Assembly: GCA_003024985.2 (NCBI GenBank)
Contig: PXIH01S0001038.1
Direction: 5' to 3' (one strand)
Source: Euperipatoides rowelli
Lineage: Eukaryota; Onychophora; Udeonychophora; Euonychophora; Peripatopsidae
Length of the DNA stretch: 47,576 nt
Shown one piece after another: positions 1 to 7,453 of the stretch. The position numbers were made by a program, and so were the translations under genes. The notes under the pieces were generated by a model that was not told where the DNA came from, made no database searches, and saw nothing but the letters and a program-made list of their open reading frames with translations. Within the stretch, counting starts at the first letter, position 1. Every line of letters begins with the position of its first letter.

Positions 1-25
1 TTTATCATCATTAAAAGAAGCATGA
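1..25 (+). CDS. Possible 3' end of an upstream gene (partial)
   Basis: One + strand frame is open from the window edge and ends in a TGA at 23-25 that overlaps the lepB start in an ATGA arrangement, which is typical of translationally coupled genes. Only seven codons are visible, so no product can be read from them. In B. burgdorferi the gene before this signal peptidase is, from memory, an M23-type peptidase, but nothing here proves it. The open frame could also be chance. Confidence 0.3.
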
Positions 26-528
26 ATATATTTAAACAATACAGGTATGAAATTATATCTATAAGTTTAGCAATAAAATGTTTAATTTTATTGCTAAACT
101 TGTTTTTTAACTTTTATATTGTAAAAGGTTTTTCAATGGATCCTTTAATTAAAAACAAAACATGGATAATATGCAATGGACTAGCTTATGGGATTAGATC
201 AAAAACAAAAAATAAATATTTAATAGTATGGAAAAAGCCTAAAAATGGAGATCTAGTCATTTTAAAAGACCCTTACAGTAAAAAACTTGCTGTTAAAAAA
301 ATTTTTGCATCTAGTGGTGAGAAAATACAATATTTTGACCATAATAAAATCAAAGTAAAAAATAATAACTTTAATATAATAAACAAAGGACAACTTACAA
401 TAAAAAATAATAAAATTCCTGAAAATTTATATCTAGTTATGGGAGAAAATAAAAACGTTTCATTCGATTCTAGATACTATGGCTTTATAAATATAAATGA
501 CATATTAGGTGAAATAATTTATTATTAA
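22..528 (+). CDS. lepB: Signal peptidase I (short LepB paralogue)
   Basis: Membrane-bound serine protease that removes signal peptides from exported proteins. The 168-residue protein has one N-terminal membrane helix (about 10-34), then the family box with the catalytic serine (GFSMDP, Ser38), the general-base lysine region (AVKKIFASSGEK, Lys92) and the late box GENKNVSFDSRYYG. It is shorter than E. coli LepB because the second membrane helix and large insert are absent, as in Gram-positive and spirochaete forms. Borrelia carries several lepB genes; this looks like the third copy (BB0263 type). It faces the long - strand run tail to tail, 40 bp apart, with no clear terminator hairpin between them. 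The ATG overlaps a possible upstream stop. Confidence 0.85.
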   Translation: MNIFKQYRYEIISISLAIKCLILLLNLFFNFYIVKGFSMDPLIKNKTWIICNGLAYGIRSKTKNKYLIVWKKPKNGDLVILKDPYSKKLAVKKIFASSGEKIQYFDHNKIKVKNNNFNIINKGQLTIKNNKIPENLYLVMGENKNVSFDSRYYGFININDILGEIIYY

Positions 529-568
529 TTACTATTTTTTAGATCAAATTTATCCTTGTTCACTGTTG

Positions 569-2077
569 TTAACCTATTGATTCTTTATCATCTTGTTCCT
601 GATAATTTTTATATTCTTCCAAATTATCAAAATTTATAATATCCTCTTCATCCAAAATATTATTAGAACTTGATATTTTTATTTCTACTTTCTTATCTTT
701 CCTAGTATTGAGATCCATAGCAATAACATGTAAAATTCCATTTTCATCCAATCTAAATGATATTTCTATCTTAGGAATACCTTTTAGATTACTTTTAATA
801 TTACTAAAGAAAAATCTACCTATGGAGTAATTTAAGGAAGCCTTAGTATTCTCGCCTTGCAAAACATGAATTTCTATCTCCTCTTGGTAATCATCAATAG
901 TTGTAAAAATTTTTTTCTTTAATGCAGGAAGTGAACTATTTCTTTTAATCAAAGGAAAAAAACCATCGTTTTTTAGTTCAATTCCTATTGTATAAGGAGT
1001 TACATCTTGAAATTTAATTAAAGAAACTTCTTGTGATAAACTACAAGCATGTATAGCAGCTCCAATGGCTACAACTTCATCTTGATTTAAAATATTTAAA
1101 ACCTCAATATTGTTAAATTTTTTGACTAATTTTTCTCTAACTAATGGAATTCTTGTAGAACCACCAGATAAAACTATATTTCTTATGCTATTTTTGTCTA
1201 TTCCTGAATCGTTAATACAGTCTTCCGTTAAACTTATAGTTTCATATATTAAATCTTCAATCAACCTATCAAATTGTGTTTTAGTAATTTTATAATTAAG
1301 ATGCTTGCCATTTATAAATGGCAAAGAAATATATGCTTCTTCCATACTAGACAAATTTTTTTTAGCTTCTTCTACTTTCTCTTTTATTTGCTCATTTATT
1401 ACAGGATCACTAAAATCTATATCTGCTACTTCATTGCTAAAAAATTCTTTAACTTGTTTTTCTAATAACTTATTAAAATCATTGCCACCAATCATACTAT
1501 GACCCTTAGTTGATATGACTTTATAAAAGTCATCTTGCTTTTCAAGACACGTAATATCAAAAGTTCCCCCACCTAGATCATATACCAAAAATATCCCTTC
1601 AACCTTCTTCTCATATGCATAAGCAATTGCAGCAGCTGTTGGCTCATTTAAAATAGCCTTAATATTAAGTCCAGCTAAACTTGCTGCTTCTATTGTTGCT
1701 CTTCTTTGACGCTCTGAAAAATAAGCTGGAACTGTTATGACAGCACCTTCAATCTCAACTGACAAAAAATTTTCAGCATATTGTCTTACCTTATCAAGTA
1801 AAAAAGCTGCAATATCTTGAGCTCGATAACTATTGCCATTAATAGGATAAACATAATCACTTCCCATATTAACCTTAAAATTAGAGACTGTCTTAGTAGG
1901 ATTCACTAATATTTGATTTTTAGCCGCACTTCCAACTAAAATTTTTTCTCCAAAAGATACCACAGAAGGAGTTAGCCTCTCACCTAATTCATTCAATAAT
2001 ATCTTAGAATTTCCATCAAAATAACAAGATACTGTATTTGTAGTACCTAAATCTATACCTATAAACTTCCCATCCAT
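569..2077 (-). CDS. Short Hsp70/DnaK-family chaperone lacking the C-terminal lid
   Basis: Hsp70-type ATPase. The nucleotide-binding domain is complete: GIDLGTTNT near residue 7, a DLGGGTFD phosphate loop near 167-174 and an ILSGGSTRIP-like segment (VLSGGSTRIP) near 300. A beta substrate-binding domain follows (about 365-470). The protein stops at 502 residues, whereas DnaK has about 640, so most of the helical lid and the GrpE/J-linked tail region are missing. It is therefore not the housekeeping DnaK and is closer to HscC-like short Hsp70s. It is the last gene of the - strand run; its ATG overlaps the stop of the SwrB-like gene by one base and is preceded by a good AGGAGG. Its client is unknown, though the location suggests flagella or membrane proteins. 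Confidence 0.85.
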   Translation of the reverse strand: MDGKFIGIDLGTTNTVSCYFDGNSKILLNELGERLTPSVVSFGEKILVGSAAKNQILVNPTKTVSNFKVNMGSDYVYPINGNSYRAQDIAAFLLDKVRQYAENFLSVEIEGAVITVPAYFSERQRRATIEAASLAGLNIKAILNEPTAAAIAYAYEKKVEGIFLVYDLGGGTFDITCLEKQDDFYKVISTKGHSMIGGNDFNKLLEKQVKEFFSNEVADIDFSDPVINEQIKEKVEEAKKNLSSMEEAYISLPFINGKHLNYKITKTQFDRLIEDLIYETISLTEDCINDSGIDKNSIRNIVLSGGSTRIPLVREKLVKKFNNIEVLNILNQDEVVAIGAAIHACSLSQEVSLIKFQDVTPYTIGIELKNDGFFPLIKRNSSLPALKKKIFTTIDDYQEEIEIHVLQGENTKASLNYSIGRFFFSNIKSNLKGIPKIEISFRLDENGILHVIAMDLNTRKDKKVEIKISSSNNILDEEDIINFDNLEEYKNYQEQDDKESIG

Positions 2078-2577
2078 TAAATCCTCCTACTAATAGAAAT
2101 AACAAGCTCTACTTCACCTAAATCTACTCTCAGCTTTTTAGCAATTAACTCCAGAGACATCCCTTGTTCGTGTAAAGTAATAATTTGCTTCCTAATATCA
2201 TAACTTTCTTTTAATATATTTTTCTCTATGGTAGGTATTACATATCCCTTGTCAGTTGAATAAACAGTTTTATCACTACTTACTGTACCAAAATTATTAT
2301 TTAAAACTTGCAAATTAGAATTAAATCCTCTAAGTCTTTGATCCAATATCTCTATCTTGTTATCAGCTTCTTTAATCAGTCTATTTAAACTATCTATTTT
2401 GACCTCTATTAAATTAACATTTCTATCTGTTGCTTGATTAATTTCAATAATGACTTTATCAACCTCACTTTTAAACTTCTTTATAACATTATTAGACTTC
2501 ATTTGCACATTAATATAGATATGCAAATACACAAAAACTAATAATATAATAACTAAATTCAACATCAAAGTAAGCAT
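2077..2577 (-). CDS. SwrB/DUF6115-like membrane protein with C-terminal HTH-like motif
   Basis: The 166-residue protein has an N-terminal membrane helix (about 3-22), a long coiled-coil or amphipathic middle (30-100), and a compact C-terminal motif ITLHEQGMSLELIAKKLR followed by GEVELVISI. The pattern (helix, G-S, EIA-L, GEVELI) is what I know from SwrB of Bacillus and from DUF6115/DUF2802 proteins placed at the ends of flagellar operons. SwrB promotes flagellar basal-body and export activation in B. subtilis; a similar role here is inference. It sits downstream of the FapA-like gene, as the DUF6115 gene does in clostridial flagellar operons, and overlaps the Hsp70 start by one base. It is the counterpart of BB0265. 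Confidence 0.7.
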   Translation of the reverse strand: MLTLMLNLVIILLVFVYLHIYINVQMKSNNVIKKFKSEVDKVIIEINQATDRNVNLIEVKIDSLNRLIKEADNKIEILDQRLRGFNSNLQVLNNNFGTVSSDKTVYSTDKGYVIPTIEKNILKESYDIRKQIITLHEQGMSLELIAKKLRVDLGEVELVISISRRI

Positions 2578-2613
2578 TGACCTACAAACACCTTATTATT
2601 TATATACAATAAT

Positions 2614-2889
2614 TTACATCTTTATATTAACATTTCTACCAATTTTTGGATCTTTAACTTCACTAACTTGAGGCTTGGTAGCATATTTATCCTTTTTTTT
2701 CTCCCTATTCAAATAATTAAGCTTCTCTTCACTATCATTCTCAACCTTAAATATGGCATCTATTTCACAATCTCCATCAAAATAAATTATTGGACCCAAT
2801 TTATTATTAAATTTTGAATCTTTTATCTTCTCTTTTTTCTTAATAGTCTCATTAACAAGTTCGTTTGTTTTTGCTAAACTTTGAGTCAT
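2614..2889 (-). CDS. Small hypothetical protein, Lys/Glu-rich
   Basis: A 91-residue, highly charged protein without signal peptide, membrane segment or recognisable domain; the centre has a short hydrophobic patch (GPIIYFDGDCEIDAIF) flanked by Lys-rich, probably disordered ends. I do not recognise a family. Position matches BB0266, between the FapA-like and SwrB-like flagellar genes. The ATG at 2889 has no Shine-Dalgarno sequence in the ten bases before it (cttaaataat). The strong ribosome site in this 80-bp gap instead serves a seven-codon ORF at 2926-2903. Translation of this gene may depend on reinitiation, or the reading frame may once have begun further upstream. Confidence 0.6.
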   Translation of the reverse strand: MTQSLAKTNELVNETIKKKEKIKDSKFNNKLGPIIYFDGDCEIDAIFKVENDSEEKLNYLNREKKKDKYATKPQVSEVKDPKIGRNVNIKM

Positions 2890-2902
2890 TATATTATTTA
2901 AG

Positions 2903-2926
2903 TTAACTAAAATTATTAACTCCCAT
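2903..2926 (-). promoter_or_regulatory. Seven-codon leader ORF with strong ribosome binding site
   Basis: On the - strand the sequence gggaggaaagttgATG gives an almost ideal ribosome site, followed by a frame coding MGVNNFS and a TAA at 2905-2903. The next gene starts 13 bases later in a different frame and lacks its own ribosome site. This looks like a leader peptide that couples or meters translation of the small gene at 2614-2889. A frame change that detached the original start is the alternative. Confidence 0.4.
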
Positions 2927-2969
2927 CAACTTTCCTCCCTTGCTTCTTACTAATTAAATATCAAATACA

Positions 2970-4853
2970 TTATTTTCTGCTATTTGGAGTATAAGCAATT
3001 GTTTTAATGAAACCATCGTCTTCTACAAAAGAAATATTACTATAATCCTTTGTAAGTGCATAAAATGCATTTCTAATATGTAGTTTCACCCCAGTATAAG
3101 CCATATTCTCAACAGAAACTGTCCCATTAGTCTGGGTATTTTCAAGTTCAGATTCTAAGCTTGCTTTTTTTTGTCTTAACATAGTTATTTCAATCCCCAA
3201 TATTCTACTTTCATTAATAAGTTCATTATATATATCTACTTTTAAAGCCTGCTCTGCTTTATCAGAAATAGCACTAATACTTTTTCTCAAAATTGGAATA
3301 TCTCTATTTACCATTATTTCTCTAGCCTCTAGTTCTTCAAGATAAGATGCAAATTTCAATAGGATATTCTTAACCTCAGGATCATATCCAACTTCAATTA
3401 AAACATCACTATTACCAATTGAACCAACTGAAAAAGTTCTAACCTCTACACCAGCATAAATCTTAGAGCCAACAATTTTTGATCTTTTTCCTTTACATAC
3501 AACTCTAGTCTTAGAAGATATGACTGAATTTACTATTCCTACATTTACTTCTATATCATTCCCTGCTCTAACAACTACATTTTCTAAGAACTTAACAATT
3601 ACCTTACCTTTTGCCGATATATTAGATTCTCCTTTTCCATTAATACCGCTTCTAAGGATAATATCTCCATCAGTCTTTAAATTACATCTACCAACAATTC
3701 CTTTTACTTCTATTCCTGTTTTTGCAATTACGTTATAACCATCAAGGATTGAACCTTGTATAAGAACCATCCCATTATTAATAATATCACCTGTAATAGG
3801 CCCAACATCACCTTCTACAACGTAAACAGAATGTACTGATATAACCTCATTTACAACAGACATATATCCATTACACTTAGCAATGATCTTATTATCTTCT
3901 CTTGCAGTATTCTCGCCTAATTGAACAGTTATATCATTACCAGTCTGTGACTTCAAAACAACTCCAAAAACATTATATCCATTTATTCCTTCTGTTTTAG
4001 GAATTATTTCTGCCAAAGTCTCACCTTCTTCAACATTTCTTAATAATGAGGTACTTCTTTCATATTCACCACTTGATGCTTGTGTTATAGTAAAATGTAA
4101 ACATGAATCTTTACCCCGAACAGGATTTTTACCTTTTGCAAGTTCAATGAATTCCTCATAAATTGGAGTGTCAACTACTGTTAATATCTTATCGTGAAGT
4201 ATTGCTTTTTCAGTTACCCCATACTTATTCAACATACCAATAATATCATCTTCTAAAACTTCCATTCCGTTTCTTCCAGGTTTACTAAACTCAATAGAAA
4301 CAGACATAGAATCACTTGATATTTTAACCATCATTGTAACATTTTCTGATTGGTCAAAATCAAAATCCGCTATTTTTTCATAATTTTTACTTGCTTTATT
4401 TACAATATTTTTAACTTTTTCATCAGATAAATTATCAATATTATATAAAACCAATTTATCCATTACATCTTTTAAGTTTAGTTTTGCTCCATTTCCTTGA
4501 GGCGGTAAAACCTTAAGCAAAATGCCTTTATTGGTTTTTCTGATGAAAAATTGACCGTCAGATGATAAAATTTGTTCTTCATTCTGATTTGATTGAGTAC
4601 GCATAGTGTGAATAATATTGTAAGTATTCTTATATGCAATAATCCTCCATTTCTTCTGTCCATAACCCATTAATCCCTTGGCACCTTTAATAATAACCTC
4701 ATAATCAAGCTCCTTATAAGGAATTGATAACTCAAGAGAAGCGTCTTTTAGTGCATCTATTAAAGTATCAGATTCTATTTCAATTAGATCTACAGCATTT
4801 TCTTTATCCCAATAAGTCTTCATCCTACTTCTTAATTCATCAAGTTCCATCAT
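2970..4853 (-). CDS. FapA/DUF342 flagellar-associated protein with Jag-N-like head
   Basis: This 627-residue cytoplasmic protein belongs to the FapA (DUF342) family, whose members form beta-helix polymers and are often encoded next to flhF/flhG or fliA. Residues about 20-75 resemble the Jag N-terminal domain (KGAKGLMGYGQKKWRI). The middle (about 170-480) has the repetitive short-strand pattern of the family, with GYNVFG and VVEGDVGPITGDI segments. Residues about 490-570 form a coiled coil (KASLESELEN). It lies 10 bp from flgV and 80 bp before the next gene. It matches BB0267. Exact function is not established; a role linked to flagella or cell shape is inferred from context. Confidence 0.75.
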   Translation of the reverse strand: MMELDELRSRMKTYWDKENAVDLIEIESDTLIDALKDASLELSIPYKELDYEVIIKGAKGLMGYGQKKWRIIAYKNTYNIIHTMRTQSNQNEEQILSSDGQFFIRKTNKGILLKVLPPQGNGAKLNLKDVMDKLVLYNIDNLSDEKVKNIVNKASKNYEKIADFDFDQSENVTMMVKISSDSMSVSIEFSKPGRNGMEVLEDDIIGMLNKYGVTEKAILHDKILTVVDTPIYEEFIELAKGKNPVRGKDSCLHFTITQASSGEYERSTSLLRNVEEGETLAEIIPKTEGINGYNVFGVVLKSQTGNDITVQLGENTAREDNKIIAKCNGYMSVVNEVISVHSVYVVEGDVGPITGDIINNGMVLIQGSILDGYNVIAKTGIEVKGIVGRCNLKTDGDIILRSGINGKGESNISAKGKVIVKFLENVVVRAGNDIEVNVGIVNSVISSKTRVVCKGKRSKIVGSKIYAGVEVRTFSVGSIGNSDVLIEVGYDPEVKNILLKFASYLEELEAREIMVNRDIPILRKSISAISDKAEQALKVDIYNELINESRILGIEITMLRQKKASLESELENTQTNGTVSVENMAYTGVKLHIRNAFYALTKDYSNISFVEDDGFIKTIAYTPNSRK

Positions 4854-4863
4854 ACCCTCACTA

Positions 4864-5370
4864 TTATTCCTTTTTATTGATCATGGTCTTAATAGTTTCA
4901 GCTAATAACTTAGGATCATGTTCTTTAACATACTGCAATTTCTGTTTTTGATCACTATTTTGTATATTTTCTTCTTCTTGTTGATAGTTTTTAACTTTTT
5001 CCATAAAGTTACCCAAAATATTAGAATTTAAATCATTATCCTTAGCAATACTTGTTTCTTGAATAGTTTTATTCTCATCACTTGTTTCAAATTTATCACT
5101 TTTCACCGATTTCAAAATAGTACTAGAACTTTGTTCTTCACGATCAACTTCCTTAATACTATTATATACCTCTTTAAAAAGTTCTTTAAGGTATTTATCA
5201 TAAATAAAAACCACTAAAAATCCTAATATAATAAAAACTATAAACCCAAGGAAAGCTCTCAATAACATAGTTCTAAAGTTTAAACTTGCAATAAATCCTA
5301 ATACAATAGAAAAAATAAAGGCTATTAATGCTGATACTAATATATAACTAAATTCTTTCTTATCTAACAT
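4864..5370 (-). CDS. flgV: Flagellar protein FlgV (formerly proposed Hfq homologue)
   Basis: A 168-residue protein with two membrane helices (about 9-31 and 35-57), a charged disordered linker and a conserved C-terminal tail ending DPKLLAETIKTMINKKE. It sits between flhG and the FapA gene and corresponds to BB0268. From the literature as I recall it, BB0268 was first reported as an atypical Hfq, then renamed FlgV, a broadly conserved flagellar protein affecting flagellar assembly. Membrane helices and the lack of an Sm-fold pattern agree with the flagellar view. The last 19 residues align without gaps with the last 19 of FliF in this window, suggesting contact with the FliG switch protein (inference). 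Confidence 0.8.
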   Translation of the reverse strand: MLDKKEFSYILVSALIAFIFSIVLGFIASLNFRTMLLRAFLGFIVFIILGFLVVFIYDKYLKELFKEVYNSIKEVDREEQSSSTILKSVKSDKFETSDENKTIQETSIAKDNDLNSNILGNFMEKVKNYQQEEENIQNSDQKQKLQYVKEHDPKLLAETIKTMINKKE

Positions 5371-5380
5371 AAAATATCAC

Positions 5381-6271
5381 CTATTTTAAACCAAAAAACC
5401 TTGATATAAATCTTATAACACCTTTTCTTTTATGTTTATCCGTATCAATTGCCTCAAGAGCAGCAACTATACTATCAAGACAATAACTAGCTCTGGTATT
5501 AGGACTCATGACAACAAAAGGCTTCTGTTTTAATACAGAATTCTTAACATTTGGATCTTCATAAATATAACCCAAATAATCAACGTTCAAATTTAAAAAC
5601 TGACTACTGATTTCTACTACTTTTTTAGCAACACCTTTAGCCTCTCCTATACTAGCTACTCTATTTAAAATCAACCTTAAGTTCTTTATATTATCCATTT
5701 TATAAGAGAGTATTTTAATTATTCCATAAGAATCTGTAATTGATGTTGGTTCTGGTGTTGTAATGACTATTATATCATCACTTGCAAGCAAAAAAGATAA
5801 TACTTGTTTAGAAACTCCAGCGCTAGTATCTATGATAACTATATCATATTCATATATCTTTAATAACTCTCTTATAAGTTTATTCATTTGAGTATCATTC
5901 AAATCCAACAATTCAATTGTACCCGAAACACCAGCTAAAAGATCAAGATTATAATCTGTCTTCATAACTATTTCTTTTATATCTCTATTTTGTGTTATAA
6001 TGTGATATATACTATACTTAGGTACTACTCCAAGAAGAATATTAACGTTAGCCATACCAATATCAGCATCCAAAACTAACACCTTTTTTCCAAGAGCAAC
6101 ATACTTTAAAGCTATCCCTAATGCTATATTACTCTTACCAACTCCTCCTTTTCCACTAGTAACAGATATAAACCTAGTAGTACTGTTAATTATCTTTTCT
6201 TCACTGATAGGACTTGGCCTGTATCCTGCTTGCATCATTTCTCTTAGTTTTTGCGCTTGATCTTCCATCAA
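5381..6271 (-). CDS. flhG: FlhG (YlxH/MinD-like) flagellar number ATPase
   Basis: MinD-family ATPase that, with FlhF, sets flagellar position and number at the pole. The deviant Walker A is at residues 40-47 (GKGGVGKS), followed by VLVLDADIGMANVN and DIVIIDTSAGVS. The N-terminus carries DQAQKLR (residues 4-10), the DQAxxLR motif known to stimulate FlhF GTPase activity. The C-terminal end is basic and probably forms the membrane-targeting helix. It lies 9 bp downstream of flhF and 10 bp upstream of flgV. At 296 residues it is a normal length. It matches BB0269, annotated as ylxH in B. burgdorferi. Confidence 0.92.
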   Translation of the reverse strand: MMEDQAQKLREMMQAGYRPSPISEEKIINSTTRFISVTSGKGGVGKSNIALGIALKYVALGKKVLVLDADIGMANVNILLGVVPKYSIYHIITQNRDIKEIVMKTDYNLDLLAGVSGTIELLDLNDTQMNKLIRELLKIYEYDIVIIDTSAGVSKQVLSFLLASDDIIVITTPEPTSITDSYGIIKILSYKMDNIKNLRLILNRVASIGEAKGVAKKVVEISSQFLNLNVDYLGYIYEDPNVKNSVLKQKPFVVMSPNTRASYCLDSIVAALEAIDTDKHKRKGVIRFISRFFGLK

Positions 6272-6280
6272 AAATTTTCC

Positions 6281-7450
6281 TCAATAATAAGAATTACTAT
6301 TTTTTAGTCTTTTTAAAAAATCTCTCTCATCACTGATCCTAAAACCATTAATTTTTCTAACAAAAGTTAAAGGTCCAGCAACACTTATATTATGAGGAAC
6401 TATTTGACCATCTGTCGTGTAAGACACAACTTTACCCAGCTCATGAACCAAACTTATAAGATTTCCCACACATGTAGTTTCATCTAATTTAGTGAAAATA
6501 ATAGTCTTATAATTAAAAGGAGCAAATTGATGAAATACTTCCTTCAAGTCAGAAATTTTTGTTGTTGAACTTACAGTCAAATGAAAATCAGCATCATGAC
6601 CACAAGCATTAAGAAGTTCTTTCATCTCAGCAAGTTTCATAAAGTCTCTAGGACTTTTCCCTATTGTATCCACAAGTATAAGATCAATATCTTTAGATTC
6701 TGTTACTTCCTCTTTTAAATCTTTAAAAGATTCAATTGCCATAACAGGTATGCCCATTATATCACCATAAGTTTGTATTTGTTTTTTAGCTCCTATTCTA
6801 TAATTATCTATAGTTATAATTTTTATCTTTAGGGGCCCTTCTACGTTACTAACACCATATATAGCAGCTAACTTAGCAATTGTTGTAGTCTTACCAACTC
6901 CAGTAGGCCCAACCAAAATAAATACTCTTTTTCTAGTAGCATCAATTAATGGACCTGAATACTTAATACTCTTTGAAATAAAAAACATTATAGCTTCTCT
7001 TAGTCTATCATAATCATCAAGTTCCTCAAGGCTAAACTCTTTTTTTATATGTTCTCGTATCTCTTTAATATAATTTTTTGAAAAATCATTTTCCTCCAGA
7101 AGGTCCTCAATTTTTTGAATAGTAGGATGATCAAAATCTTCTTTCCTTTTCTCAAGCTCATGTTTCAAAGATTTCACTTCTTTTAAGACATCCTCTATTG
7201 AAGAAGTTTGATCTTTCTTGACGTTCTGTAAAATTTTTCTTTTTTCTTCTTCTACGTTAATTTGCTCTTGACCAGATTCATACCTTATATAACCAGATAC
7301 TTCTATCCAGTCCTTACTAAAAAGACCAAAAATTCCTCCATGAGCTACTGTTCTATATGTCATTATTCTAGCATTTTTACCATATCTCCTCTTAATTATA
7401 TTTATAACTTCATTATAAGTAGGTCCTGATTCTGTAAAATACTGTACCAT
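6281..7450 (-). CDS. flhF: FlhF SRP-type GTPase for flagellar placement
   Basis: A 389-residue protein of the SRP54/FtsY GTPase group. The N-terminal basic/B region has the usual FlhF pattern (GGIFGLFSKDWIEVSGYI near 38-55), then a charged coiled linker (65-150) and the NG domain. The G1 loop GPTGVGKT is at 181-188, with DTIGKSPRD as the G3-type segment and TKLDE as the G4 motif. It recruits early basal-body parts to the pole and is regulated by FlhG, the next gene. It follows flhA after only 3 bp, implying coupled translation. It matches BB0270. Confidence 0.93.
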   Translation of the reverse strand: MVQYFTESGPTYNEVINIIKRRYGKNARIMTYRTVAHGGIFGLFSKDWIEVSGYIRYESGQEQINVEEEKRKILQNVKKDQTSSIEDVLKEVKSLKHELEKRKEDFDHPTIQKIEDLLEENDFSKNYIKEIREHIKKEFSLEELDDYDRLREAIMFFISKSIKYSGPLIDATRKRVFILVGPTGVGKTTTIAKLAAIYGVSNVEGPLKIKIITIDNYRIGAKKQIQTYGDIMGIPVMAIESFKDLKEEVTESKDIDLILVDTIGKSPRDFMKLAEMKELLNACGHDADFHLTVSSTTKISDLKEVFHQFAPFNYKTIIFTKLDETTCVGNLISLVHELGKVVSYTTDGQIVPHNISVAGPLTFVRKINGFRISDERDFLKRLKNSNSYY

Positions 7451-7453
7451 TTG

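Noticed and set aside
541-568. Terminator between lepB and the Hsp70 gene
   Set aside because: The 40-bp convergent gap (529-568) has no stem of useful length followed by a T run on either strand.
1110-1502. Several + strand frames inside the Hsp70 gene
   Set aside because: They lie opposite a clear Hsp70 coding frame, lack ribosome sites and have no recognisable protein pattern; they are antisense shadows of a one-strand gene.
4864-5370. Hfq RNA chaperone
   Set aside because: The protein has two membrane helices and a charged linker and no Sm1/Sm2 pattern; gene neighbours and later literature support a flagellar protein.
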